Part shown: piece after piece, positions 55,521-64,000 of the stretch
Layout: each line of letters opens with the position of its first letter
Numbering within the stretch: the first letter of the stretch is position 1
Virus record (IMG/VR): IMGVR_UViG_3300032304_000977
Location: 82,647-146,646 of that record
Source: a virus
DNA: 64,000 bases
Strand: one strand, 5' to 3'
Translations under genes and position numbers: made by a program
The notes under the pieces: model-generated
Told to the model about the DNA's origin: nothing
The model's database searches: none
The model's input: the letters and a program-made list of their open reading frames with translations, nothing else

Positions 55521-56682
55521 CGGATGCCCCAGTTCTGCGGGAGTTTGGACGAACAGATCCTTGTTTCTTCTCTTCAAATGGATCTTTCGGATTGAAATCG
55601 GGATTTAATATAAATGTTTCTGGATCTTCGTTCACATAAAGCATTTCTTCATTTACCTTATCTTTTCCCTTAAAATAATCATTTACCACTTTAGTAAACT
55701 CAGCTGGTGGTGGAGATATTTGCCAGTCTTCTTTTGTTGCCTTTGCAATCAAAACTTCTTCTGGATCTGGTGATGATTTATTCTCCTTCTCTGTTTCTGG
55801 TATGGATGCAATAATTTTATTCCACCTATCATCAGATTTTTGCGCATCAACTTCATCATCTAAAGAACGTGCACGTTCTCTTACTTTATCAAACCAATCC
55901 TCAACTGATTTGACATCTTCTGTTTCTTCTTTTGATTTATTTGTCAGCGTTTCTCGATTGGCAGCAATCAATAATAAAACTGCCAATGGATCAAACACAA
56001 ACACAATCATCATAATAACAATACGAACTGATGATTCGAGTAAACTATCATCAAGAACATCTCCGTAGATTAGTGCTGCGATGTATTTTATTGGACCAAC
56101 CTCTGCTTCCACCTTACGAACTTCTGCAGCGATGGGTGCCCTCTCCTCATTAAGTTTGGCAATTGTTTTCTGTTCGGCTTCAATTTCTTGAAATAGTCTA
56201 GCACGTTCTTTGGTCTGCCCTCTACGGATCGCGACTGCTTTCTCGGCACCCTTTTCGTCTGTACTTCTTGCCATAACTTGATCCACAGCTTCATCAAGCT
56301 GCTTGAGTGCTTTGCGATTAGCATCTACGTTTTCCTTTGATGTTTTGATTTTATCGTCATATATCTGAAGTTTGCTAACAACATCGCCTGTTGGTACAGC
56401 TTGGTCTAAGTGTGCCTTAGACAAGTATCCGAAGATACCCATTGATGTCAATATCATTAATACAACAACTGCTGTTGTAAAATATGTTTTGAGTAATAGT
56501 GGTGCAACTTTCCAGTTCCTGTATAACCAAGAAGCTGCAACAAGTTTACTGGCTTCTAGGGCAGAACCCATTATTGCGATGGGAATAGCAGCAGTTGAGA
56601 AAATAGCGATGAGACCCATCACAGAATAATACGCTGCTATTGCGGACAGTAATAGTCCACAAGAAAATAGTAGGTATGTCAT
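55516..56682 (-). CDS. Membrane protein with central coiled coil
   Basis: 388 residues. Three or four N-terminal spans (LLFSCGLLLSAIAAYYSVMG, AIPIAIMGSALEASKLVAAS, LKTYFTTAVVVLMILTSMGI), a long coiled coil (residues 100-205), another span (SVRIVIMMIVFVFDPLAVLL) and an acidic C-terminal domain. Similar proteins occur in aquatic phages without known function. Confidence 0.78.
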   Translation of the reverse strand: MTYLLFSCGLLLSAIAAYYSVMGLIAIFSTAAIPIAIMGSALEASKLVAASWLYRNWKVAPLLLKTYFTTAVVVLMILTSMGIFGYLSKAHLDQAVPTGDVVSKLQIYDDKIKTSKENVDANRKALKQLDEAVDQVMARSTDEKGAEKAVAIRRGQTKERARLFQEIEAEQKTIAKLNEERAPIAAEVRKVEAEVGPIKYIAALIYGDVLDDSLLESSVRIVIMMIVFVFDPLAVLLLIAANRETLTNKSKEETEDVKSVEDWFDKVRERARSLDDEVDAQKSDDRWNKIIASIPETEKENKSSPDPEEVLIAKATKEDWQISPPPAEFTKVVNDYFKGKDKVNEEMLYVNEDPETFILNPDFNPKDPFEEKKQGSVRPNSRRTGASE

Positions 56683-57068
56683 TTTTTTATATGTTTCCTG
56701 TGCGTTTTAATCATAATCCAATCATTGTAATAATTATCCTCTATTAGGACATTATTGTCAAATTGTATTTTGGCTTCCCAATAATTGGTATTACCTCGAC
56801 TTTCACACAGCATCAAAATCTTTCGTGTGAAGTTCTCCTTGCCATATTTATCAATATCAGCAAGTAATAGTTTATTCGAACCCCAATATTCACGCCAATT
56901 ACTCTCAACTCTTGATCTTTTTTTCTTACCTTTAACTTGTCTGGTTTTTGCTTCAGTAAAATACTTTCTTCCGATGTATTTTTTGCCAGTAAGATTATTC
57001 GTTATTTCATAGATAAAGCCATACCAATTAGAAGGATCCGTAAACTCAACATCATTGTGAGTCCACAT
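56679..57068 (-). CDS. GIY-YIG-type endonuclease-like protein
   Basis: 129 residues. WYGFIYEITNNLTGKKYIGR is the GIY-YIG core (here YGFIYEI and YIG). A basic KGKKKRSRVES stretch and WREYWGSNKLLLADIDKYG follow. These resemble the phage-conserved, possibly domesticated, GIY-YIG proteins. It may be a homing enzyme, but the flanks show no interrupted gene. Confidence 0.82.
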   Translation of the reverse strand: MWTHNDVEFTDPSNWYGFIYEITNNLTGKKYIGRKYFTEAKTRQVKGKKKRSRVESNWREYWGSNKLLLADIDKYGKENFTRKILMLCESRGNTNYWEAKIQFDNNVLIEDNYYNDWIMIKTHRKHIKK

Positions 57069-57074
57069 TGTATT

Positions 57075-58271
57075 TCACTTATGATTCTCCGATAAAATGT
57101 TAATCGACATTGGTGTCAATGGAGAAATATCTGTCTTATATGACATGTCGATATATCTTTGTTTTTTTATAAAACTGTTATTTTCTACATAAAATTCGCT
57201 AGGATCAATTTCTGTGATAACTTTCAAATCTTTTGTTATTGCAATACCAGTTCTCTTGCATACAAATAATTTATAAAGACTGCCAACCTTCACTTTGTGG
57301 TCATAATATTCTTGATCCTTTGTGTAGTCAAGGATAATTTGTTTAGCAACATTTTTATAACTTTTCCAAGTTTTATTAATTTTCTTATCTTGGTTTGTCA
57401 TGCTCCACTTTTGGAAATAATCTGAACTAAAAAAGTGATGATAATAGTTTTCCATAAAGTCATCATCTATATATGTTCTCTGCTGTTCAGAAGAACGTAA
57501 CAGCATCCTGAAATATACACTTTGCCATTTGAAGTTAAAATTTAACCACCAAAGGAAATCAAAGTTTGTTTTCATTTCGACTGGATAACCTTTTGTTGTA
57601 CTTATGATATTTTCCCACCAAGTCTCAGAAGCCCATTCCGTCATACCTTTCAGTTTCATGAAAGAAAAAATAAAATTTTTATCGAGAGGTTCGTATATGC
57701 TATTATGTTGTAGATTATTAGATACAAATATAATAAGATCGGTTCCCATAATTTGATCTTGTAGTTCACCACCAACAATAATACCACTCTTATCAAACAC
57801 ATACGAGAACACTTCGCTAGAGCGAGTTGTTAGTTTTCCTCTAATGTGATTAATATAAAAATTTGGATTTTCTCTAATACTTTCTGGAGAAAGGTGAACA
57901 ATTAACCTTTCTCTTTGATTTTCTGGAATAACCTTTATAAAGGAAATCAATAGCAATGTTGAGTCAATACCACCAGAATAAAAAACATACAATGGTTTAT
58001 CTAGTCTTAAAGAAAGATTGTATAATTCTTGAGCACGTTTGTCGCAGCATTCTTCGTATGATAAATTAAACCCATCAACATCTTTTGGCATTTTAAATTT
58101 ATCATATAGTTTAAAATTAAATGGCGAAATGACTTTTTCTGTTCTGTCGACAGTGCTAACATTGATTGCAATCATCTTGTAAATCTCAGCCCAATCATCA
58201 CATCCAGGATAAATTTCTGGATTAAGATTCAACAGAGATAAACAATTTGCTGCATATAGTTGATTACTCAT
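57075..58271 (-). CDS. PP-loop ATPase, asparagine-synthetase-like (cassette B)
   Basis: 398 residues. The P-loop is VFYSGGIDSTLLLISF, preceded by EECCDKRAQE and followed by GGELQDQIMGTDL. FLWWLNFNFKWQSVYFRM matches cassette A. No glutaminase domain. It overlaps its companion gene by 4 nt. Unlike cassette A, the P-loop keeps the standard SGG. Substrate unknown. Confidence 0.82.
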   Translation of the reverse strand: MSNQLYAANCLSLLNLNPEIYPGCDDWAEIYKMIAINVSTVDRTEKVISPFNFKLYDKFKMPKDVDGFNLSYEECCDKRAQELYNLSLRLDKPLYVFYSGGIDSTLLLISFIKVIPENQRERLIVHLSPESIRENPNFYINHIRGKLTTRSSEVFSYVFDKSGIIVGGELQDQIMGTDLIIFVSNNLQHNSIYEPLDKNFIFSFMKLKGMTEWASETWWENIISTTKGYPVEMKTNFDFLWWLNFNFKWQSVYFRMLLRSSEQQRTYIDDDFMENYYHHFFSSDYFQKWSMTNQDKKINKTWKSYKNVAKQIILDYTKDQEYYDHKVKVGSLYKLFVCKRTGIAITKDLKVITEIDPSEFYVENNSFIKKQRYIDMSYKTDISPLTPMSINILSENHK

Positions 58272-58936
58272 ATTCTACACAATGAACAAAGTTCTGACCA
58301 TGCTTTTCTGTATTCTGCGTCAAGATCATCAGTATTCATGCATTTATTAAATACTGTAACATACTTTTGATATTGTGCGTGTGCTCTAATTTTCAATAAA
58401 CCAGAACTCTTTATGTAAATATCTATTTCTTCGTATGCTGATCTATAATCTATATCTAGAATGTGCGCATATTCCATAACACCCATAGAATATTCATTGG
58501 TTTCTGGATTGGATTTATTCAGCGCATCAAGAAGATACGAAACAGTTGACTCTTCTAATGTATAAACAGATTTGACTGTATAAACACGAAGAAATGATTC
58601 AAGAGCATATATGTACTTCATTCTAGCCAATGCTAGGTTTTTTCTATCTATAAGCTCTTGTGTTATTTGCTCTTTTGGAAAATGTCTTATCCACTTCTCT
58701 CCTGGCGCCAGAGAGAGTTTATTACCACAAAACTGTAAAACTTCTTCTTCTAGATTAAATTGAGAGACAACATTTGCGACCCAAGGAATGTCAGTTTGTA
58801 TTACACCCCTCTCTGTATCCATCAATCCCAATGTTATTGAATGCGCACAGGTTAAAGTTTTTGGAAAACAGTATATAAAATAATTTGTTGTATCATAAAC
58901 TACATACGTAGGTCTTTTTGATCTTTTAAACCTCAT
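58268..58936 (-). CDS. Companion protein of the PP-loop cassette B
   Basis: 222 residues, one residue longer than the cassette A companion. N-terminal beta part (RPTYVVYDTTNYFIYCF), then helices (RMKYIYALESFLRVYTV, SAYEEIDIYIKSSGLLKIR). ATGA overlap with the zinc-ribbon gene upstream. Unrecognised; it possibly presents or holds a substrate for the PP-loop enzyme. Confidence 0.68.
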   Translation of the reverse strand: MRFKRSKRPTYVVYDTTNYFIYCFPKTLTCAHSITLGLMDTERGVIQTDIPWVANVVSQFNLEEEVLQFCGNKLSLAPGEKWIRHFPKEQITQELIDRKNLALARMKYIYALESFLRVYTVKSVYTLEESTVSYLLDALNKSNPETNEYSMGVMEYAHILDIDYRSAYEEIDIYIKSSGLLKIRAHAQYQKYVTVFNKCMNTDDLDAEYRKAWSELCSLCRI

Positions 58937-59082
58937 TCATCTTCCTCATCATCTTCTTCTTCAAAAATATCTGCGCCACAGAATGGACAATATACAACAT
59001 CAGAAGTTTGATAATCTCCTTCTTTGAAAGATATTTTTCCATGAGCGCCACAGTTCTCACAATCAAAATGTTTTGTTGCCAT
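58933..59082 (-). CDS. Small zinc-ribbon protein
   Basis: 49 residues: two CxxC pairs (HFDCENCGAHGKI and VYCPFCGADIFEEE) and an acidic tail. TAATG overlap with the previous gene. Zinc-ribbon phage proteins often bind nucleic acid or RNA polymerase. Confidence 0.75.
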   Translation of the reverse strand: MATKHFDCENCGAHGKISFKEGDYQTSDVVYCPFCGADIFEEEDDEEDE

Positions 59083-59717
59083 TACTTTTCTCTTTCATAC
59101 ATTACGGTATTGGTATCCCCCAATGACCATTTAGAGTCTGTCTCGACAGACCAGCGTTTTGTTGCTACTTTAAAATCTGGTATCTTAAGTTCTTTTGGAT
59201 TGCTACTTGGCTCTAATATAATTAAACGATTATTTGGCTGAGCAGCAAACTGCCCATTATCACACTGAATGAAATTATAAGACTTGTGGTCCTCGACATC
59301 TTCAGAAAACCCTGTATCAAGAATGTTAAAATCAGGATGAGCAGAATCAACTGTAAAAAGATAAACACCATACATCCAATCTCCATTCTTTAACTTAAAC
59401 TTACATCTCATTGATTGTAGCTGTGCTTTTTTTAGCACAGTTATATCATACGATAAACAATCCCACAACTGAAGATAATCCAATGGTAATGGTTCACCTT
59501 CAATTGGTTTCCAGCAATATGCATGTAGTGGCAGTTTATCATAAAGAGCACCATATTCGTTGAGATACGACTCAATACGAAATGCTTGTCCTCTTAATGA
59601 CTTAATACTTATCCACCAACAAGGTTCAAGTTCTCCATAACCTTTCTCAAAGTCATAGAGAAACTCTCTGCGAACGAAACACTTCACAGGTGGAAGGTTT
59701 GCAATTATATGTGCCAT
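59082..59717 (-). CDS. Conserved T4-like phage protein next to nrdB
   Basis: 211 residues. ANLPPVKCFVRREFLYDFEK, then CWWISIKSLRGQAFRIESYL, LPLDYLQLWDCLSYDI and QCDNGQFAAQPNNRLI are a recognisable conserved phage protein, common beside metabolic genes in aquatic T4-like phages. No function established to my knowledge. Confidence 0.82.
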   Translation of the reverse strand: MAHIIANLPPVKCFVRREFLYDFEKGYGELEPCWWISIKSLRGQAFRIESYLNEYGALYDKLPLHAYCWKPIEGEPLPLDYLQLWDCLSYDITVLKKAQLQSMRCKFKLKNGDWMYGVYLFTVDSAHPDFNILDTGFSEDVEDHKSYNFIQCDNGQFAAQPNNRLIILEPSSNPKELKIPDFKVATKRWSVETDSKWSLGDTNTVMYEREK

Positions 59718-60712
59718 TAAGCAGCTTTACCCCAAACATCTCCCCAATTTCCCGACAATGCTCCCTTAGCATAATCAGTAGCACGATTCTCGAAAAAATT
59801 AGTATGCGTTGGCGCATTAATCATTTCTTCAACCCACAACAGAGGATTTTTCTTAACTTTAAATATACCCTTTAAGCCGAGAGAGATTAGTCTACGATCA
59901 GCAATGTAACGAATATATTTCTTAACATCTTCTGATGTTAGATCGCGCATATCACCCATACTAAATGCAAGATCAATAAATTTATCTTCTAGTTCTACCA
60001 TCTTTTCTGCAATAGTATATATTTTACTTTTTAGTTCATCATTCCACAACTCACGATTCTCTTCAATGTATGTTCTAAACAACTTGATCATTGATTCAGC
60101 ATGCATTGTTTCATCAACAATAGACCAAGTAACAATCTGCCCCATACCTTTCATCATACCATGTCGTGGAAAATTCAAAAGCATAATAAATGAGGAGAAC
60201 AACTGCATACCTTCAGTGAATGCAGAAAATGCAGCAATATTTGTTGCTACTGATTCTGGTGTTCCGTTTGCTTTTGACAATGCCATAAAATAATCATGTT
60301 TATCTTTCATCTGTGCGTATTCAAGAAACTCATTGTATGTAGATTCTGGCATACCGACTGTTTCGATAAGATGACTATATGCAGCAACATGAAGTGCTTC
60401 TCTAGCTGAAAAGCCAAGCAACATCATACGAACTTCTGGTTGTTTAAAATATGGAAGATAATTTGTAACATATCCACCAGCAACATCAACATCGCCCTGA
60501 ACAAAAAATCTAAAAATGTTCGTTAAGAAATGCTTTTCCCCATCAGTGAGTTTTTTCTTCCAATCTTTTACATCTTCTAACATTGGCACTTCTGTATGTA
60601 GCCAGTGCGCTTGTTCATGTTTCAACCATGCGTCATATGCCCATGGGTAATGAAATGGTTTAAACGAATTGCGTTCGTCCGTTAATTTTAATTTTTCTTT
60701 TTTCGGTGCCAT
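59717..60712 (-). CDS. nrdB: Ribonucleotide reductase beta subunit (class I)
   Basis: 331 residues. Metal ligands appear in REALHVAAYSHLIE, AFTEGMQLFSS and DETMHAESM, with VQGDVDVAGGYV upstream. It forms the radical cofactor for NrdA. Shares one nucleotide with the downstream gene. Three other genes separate it from nrdA. Confidence 0.94.
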   Translation of the reverse strand: MAPKKEKLKLTDERNSFKPFHYPWAYDAWLKHEQAHWLHTEVPMLEDVKDWKKKLTDGEKHFLTNIFRFFVQGDVDVAGGYVTNYLPYFKQPEVRMMLLGFSAREALHVAAYSHLIETVGMPESTYNEFLEYAQMKDKHDYFMALSKANGTPESVATNIAAFSAFTEGMQLFSSFIMLLNFPRHGMMKGMGQIVTWSIVDETMHAESMIKLFRTYIEENRELWNDELKSKIYTIAEKMVELEDKFIDLAFSMGDMRDLTSEDVKKYIRYIADRRLISLGLKGIFKVKKNPLLWVEEMINAPTHTNFFENRATDYAKGALSGNWGDVWGKAA

Positions 60713-60715
60713 TTT

Positions 60716-61696
60716 CTATTCCTTAATTATTTTTAAAAACTGTTTTGTTGATTCTTCCCAAGACCATCGAGTTGATGATTTAAACACATCTGATCTGTTT
60801 ATCAATTTACAAACTTCAACATTGTGAGATAAATTGTTACTATACATTCCATTATACATAGGTTCAATAACATCAATCGGTCCAGGTTGTTCATATGCTG
60901 CAACTGGTGTCCCACATGCTATTGCTTCCAATATAACTATACCGAATGTGTCAGTTTGACTTGGAAAAACAAACACATCCGCATTCGCTACAACCTCAGC
61001 CAATTCATTACCAAATTTACATCCAACATAATTTACTTCTGGAAACTTCTTTTTTAATTCATTCAAATATGGTCCATCTCCGACCAAAACCTTTTTACCC
61101 TTTAATCTACAAAAATCGTCTAAACCCTTTTCTTTCGAAACTCTACTAACACAAACGATATAATTTGATGGGTTAGATCTACGACTTGGATTAAAAACTG
61201 TTGTATCTACACCACGAGACCAAACTTCAACTTTGTTAAATCCTTTACGAATTAACATATCACACATAAGTTGGGTTGGTACCATTGTCGATCTAGCATT
61301 ATTGTGAAACCAACGATAGAATGGATAAAACACAGCAGCAGGTATCTTTGTTCTTTTCTGAATAAACTCTGGAAATTGTGTATGATAACAAGTAGTGAAT
61401 TCTTTTTTACGAAGAAGCATACGAGCATAAATTCCAAGTGGACCTTCAGTGGCTATATGAATTTTCCAACCTTCGTACAACGCAACCCACAATTTCTGTT
61501 TAATCTTCCAAGGATTAATTACAAGTTCTATTTCTGGATATGATGGTAACTTCACTCTCTTGAGTCCATCACAATAAGGATGTATCACTTCAACGATATT
61601 ACCACTCTTCTCAAGTTCGCGAATAGTATTCTGATATGTCCTTACAACACCATTCACTTGTGGGTCCCACGCATCAGTAATAATAAGAATTCTCAT
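60716..61696 (-). CDS. GT4-family glycosyltransferase
   Basis: 326 residues. ITDAWDPQVNGVVRTYQNTI near the start, VCVSRVSKEKGLDDFCRL, and VFPSQTDTFGIVILEAIACG, the GT4 EX7E region. Such enzymes use NDP-sugars and act on lipids or glycans; this one resembles mannosyl/sulfoquinovosyl transferases. Clustered with an LpxH-like gene, so lipid or surface modification is likely. Confidence 0.9.
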   Translation of the reverse strand: MRILIITDAWDPQVNGVVRTYQNTIRELEKSGNIVEVIHPYCDGLKRVKLPSYPEIELVINPWKIKQKLWVALYEGWKIHIATEGPLGIYARMLLRKKEFTTCYHTQFPEFIQKRTKIPAAVFYPFYRWFHNNARSTMVPTQLMCDMLIRKGFNKVEVWSRGVDTTVFNPSRRSNPSNYIVCVSRVSKEKGLDDFCRLKGKKVLVGDGPYLNELKKKFPEVNYVGCKFGNELAEVVANADVFVFPSQTDTFGIVILEAIACGTPVAAYEQPGPIDVIEPMYNGMYSNNLSHNVEVCKLINRSDVFKSSTRWSWEESTKQFLKIIKE

Positions 61697-61824
61697 TTAA
61701 TCGCTTCAGTATGTTTATGCTTTAGAGATTTCTTCAGCGCCTTACGCCACAATCTTTTTTCTTCTTCTTTATTGTGTTCTATACATGCTTTATATAATTT
61801 TCTGATAAGTTTCTTTACTTTCAT
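61693..61824 (-). CDS. Small very basic protein
   Basis: 43 residues: MKVKKLIRKLYKACIEHNKE, then EEKRLWRKALKKSLKHKHTE. SD GGGAGA. ATGA overlap with the glycosyltransferase start. Amphipathic helices; function unknown. Confidence 0.68.
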   Translation of the reverse strand: MKVKKLIRKLYKACIEHNKEEEKRLWRKALKKSLKHKHTEAIK

Positions 61825-62563
61825 ACAAGTTCTCCCAATTAACTATTTCCCATTTACCATCAAAAGTTTCAACCAATGCAGTACATGATTCAACCCAATC
61901 ACCATCGTTCATATACATAACACCATCAATTTCTTTTATTTCAGCATGATGTATATGCCCACATATAACCCCATCAAAACCACGTTTTTTACAATATCCT
62001 GCAAGATTTTTTTCAAACTGAAACATAAAGTCTGATGCTTTCTTAACTTTATGTTTCAAAAATTTACTCAGCGACCAATAACCAAAACCAAGTTTATGAC
62101 GAACCCAATTAAAACGAGAGTTCCAATCAAGAACTAGATCGTATAGTTTGTCGCCAAGAAACGCAAGCCATGGGGCTAGTCTAGTAATACCATCAAACAA
62201 ATCACCATGAGTAACTAGATAGCGTTTGCCATCTATACCGACATGTTCAGTTTGATTTTTAATTTCAATTAGACCAAAAGAAAAACCATAAGGAATCATT
62301 GGTCTTAAAAACTCATCATGATTACCAGCAACGTACACAACTCTAGTACCACGTTTAGCGTGACCCAATATTCTACGAACTACATTAGTATGTGATTGTT
62401 TCCAACGCCACTTGTTTTGTTGTATTTTCCAAGCATCAATGATATCACCCACGAGATATAACGTCTCGCAGGTGTTGTGTTTTAGAAAATTGTTGAGCAG
62501 TTCTGCTTTGCAATCTCTGGTACCCAAATGCACATCGCTAATGAATATGCTTTTATATTGCAT
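61790..62563 (-). CDS. LpxH-like metallophosphoesterase (UDP-2,3-diacylglucosamine diphosphatase family)
   Basis: 257 residues. FISDVHLGTRD, YLVGDIIDAW, VAGNHDEFLR, VTHGDLFDG and CGHIHHAEI form the metal site, and NDGDWVESCTALVE is characteristic of the LpxH-like group. LpxH acts in lipid A synthesis. With the adjacent glycosyltransferase it may modify host lipids or surface glycolipids. Confidence 0.88.
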   Translation of the reverse strand: MQYKSIFISDVHLGTRDCKAELLNNFLKHNTCETLYLVGDIIDAWKIQQNKWRWKQSHTNVVRRILGHAKRGTRVVYVAGNHDEFLRPMIPYGFSFGLIEIKNQTEHVGIDGKRYLVTHGDLFDGITRLAPWLAFLGDKLYDLVLDWNSRFNWVRHKLGFGYWSLSKFLKHKVKKASDFMFQFEKNLAGYCKKRGFDGVICGHIHHAEIKEIDGVMYMNDGDWVESCTALVETFDGKWEIVNWENLYESKETYQKII

Positions 62564-64000
62564 TTATCCCTCACATGCCAAGCAATCATTACCCGAAGCA
62601 AGAGATTTTAAATCAATTTCTTGAATAACTTCTCGTTCAATTTTTTTAGCAACCTTATCTGCTTTACCGATTTTCTCGCTTCGGCAGTAATACAATGTTT
62701 TCAATCCAGACTTCCATGCTTGAAAATGTACTGCATGAATGTATTTTACGTTTGCGTCTGGTCTAAAGAATAGGTTGAGCGACTGGGCTTGATCAATAAA
62801 TTCTTGTCTGTCCGCTGCATGCTGTACAAGCCATCGTTGGTCCAACTCCATTGAAGTTTTGAAAACATCTTTCTGCCATTCGTCAAGGATGTCAAGATGT
62901 TGAACACTTCCATCGTTTGCGATAATACTTGACCAGATGTCGTTATAGTCCAGCTTACTGTCTGCATCACATTTCTCCTTAATAATTACATCAAGCCATT
63001 TATTTTTGGCTAACGAAGAACCCGATAAAGTGTCCTGACGATAAGCATTGGCACGATAAGGTTCAATAGAAGGACTAGTATTGCCCATAAGAATGGAAGA
63101 AGAAGCATTGGGAGCAATAGCCATAAGATGACTAAAGCGATTCCCAGTACCCACTGCGTCAGGTGCTTCGCCACGCTCAAGTCCAAGTTCTTTATTCGCA
63201 CGATCTAACCCTTCTCTAATGTGTTTAAAGATTTGTCTGTTTCTTCCGACTGAGAGTGCTGATTCCCATGGCATGTTGTTTCGTTGTAGATAAGCATGCC
63301 AACCCAAAGCGCCGATGCCAATGCTGCGCTCACGTATGGCACTATACCTTGCACGCTCAATGGAGGTAGGAGCATTAGAAATAAAATACTCCAAAACATT
63401 GTCGAGCATTTCAGCAATATCACGAAGAAACAAAGGATCTTTTCTCCACTCATCATAGTACTCCAAATTTAAAGATGACAAGCAACAAACAGCAGTTCGT
63501 TGCTCATTTGTTGGTAAAATAATCTCAGAGCAGAGATTAGATTGATGCACTTTAAGACCGAGATCTTTTAAATGTTTTGGTAAATGACGATTGCTCGTGT
63601 CGATAAAATGAATATATGGTTCGCCTGTTAACATACGTAACTCTAAAACTTGTTGCCACAAGTCACGAGCAGAAACAACTTCACGAACCTCACCACTATG
63701 TGGATCCTTTAACTCCCATGAATCATCATAGTTTGGATCAAGCATAGATTGCTCAATAATATTCATAAAAGAATCTGGAATATTTACAGCATGATGGAGA
63801 TTTAAACAACGGAGATTCTGATCTCCTGTCGCTTTACGCATTTCTAAAAATGGGATAATATCTGGATGAGAAATATCGAGGTAAGCAGCATAACTGCCCC
63901 TGCGAGTGCGACCTTGCCTGTATGCCAAAGAACTGGCGTCATAGATTTTGAGGTGAGGCATGACACCAGTAGATTTATCGTCTGCTGAACGAATACCAAA
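62564..64000 (-). CDS. nrdA: Ribonucleotide reductase alpha subunit, C-terminal part (cut by window edge)
   Basis: 479 residues visible; the frame is open to 64000 and the N-terminus is outside. QSNLCSEIILPT, TAVCCLSSLNLEYYDEWR, GIGALGWHAYLQ, then MAIAPNASSSILMGNTSPSI and LKTLYYCRSEK are class I NrdA motifs. The C-terminus ends NDCLACEG with the CxxC used for re-reduction. An ATG at 63961 is internal, not the start. Confidence 0.95.
   Translation of the reverse strand, partial: FGIRSADDKSTGVMPHLKIYDASSLAYRQGRTRRGSYAAYLDISHPDIIPFLEMRKATGDQNLRCLNLHHAVNIPDSFMNIIEQSMLDPNYDDSWELKDPHSGEVREVVSARDLWQQVLELRMLTGEPYIHFIDTSNRHLPKHLKDLGLKVHQSNLCSEIILPTNEQRTAVCCLSSLNLEYYDEWRKDPLFLRDIAEMLDNVLEYFISNAPTSIERARYSAIRERSIGIGALGWHAYLQRNNMPWESALSVGRNRQIFKHIREGLDRANKELGLERGEAPDAVGTGNRFSHLMAIAPNASSSILMGNTSPSIEPYRANAYRQDTLSGSSLAKNKWLDVIIKEKCDADSKLDYNDIWSSIIANDGSVQHLDILDEWQKDVFKTSMELDQRWLVQHAADRQEFIDQAQSLNLFFRPDANVKYIHAVHFQAWKSGLKTLYYCRSEKIGKADKVAKKIEREVIQEIDLKSLASGNDCLACEG

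Overview
This 64-kb window is a segment of a large, AT-rich T4-superfamily myovirus (contractile-tailed phage). It carries T4-type baseplate genes (gp6, gp25, PAAR, gp5, gp27, gp53, gp48/54-like), the head nuclease gp4, tail tube, small terminase gp16, gp26/gp51, and the T4-ordered replication and late-transcription block gp32-gp59-gp33. RNase H, NrdA/NrdB, PhoH, dCMP deaminase and MazG are also present. Gene content resembles marine and freshwater T4-like phages of Gram-negative hosts more than T4 itself. The host is not identifiable; the tmRNA tag ending ANDESYALAA and the two-piece tmRNA design point weakly to Proteobacteria.

Layout. 1-13740 (minus): baseplate operon, entering at the left edge inside a huge gp7-position structural gene. 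13784-19155 (plus): gp4, tail tube, gp16, gp26 with an apparent -1 frameshift extension (gp51-like), a tape-measure-sized protein and an oxygenase-fold protein that has lost its iron ligands. 19187-27342 (minus): gp32/59/33, a tandem pair of oxygenase-fold proteins, a secreted-protein pair, a DUF2828/Ro60-like vWA protein behind a structured leader, and a YkuK-like RNase H fold protein. 27359-32246 (minus): 27 tRNA genes covering all 20 amino acids, with a few CDSs and several unexplained structured RNAs, including a candidate circularly permuted tRNA. 33129-37541 (plus): a secreted/membrane operon ending in a holin-like gene. 37542-64000 (minus): Clp-like protease, SleB-type and GH19 hydrolases, a two-piece (permuted) tmRNA, ahpC-ahpD, nucleotide metabolism genes, two copies of a PP-loop ATPase cassette, glycosyltransferase/LpxH-like genes and nrdB/nrdA, with nrdA cut by the right edge.

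Regulation. At least ten minus-strand promoters match the sigma70 consensus (TTGACA-17-TATAAT or near), all with a 17-bp spacer. Three of them have the same hairpin directly upstream of the -35 box. Strong intrinsic terminators with cUUCGg loops end the gp32 and DUF2828 transcripts.

Most unusual items: the permuted tmRNA, the permuted-tRNA candidate, a T-arm-less tRNA-Lys-like element, leucine tRNAs without a long variable arm, the gp26 frameshift, the Ro-like gene with its structured leader, ahpCD behind an attenuator, and the duplicated PP-loop cassette. All reading is by eye; no database or folding software was used.
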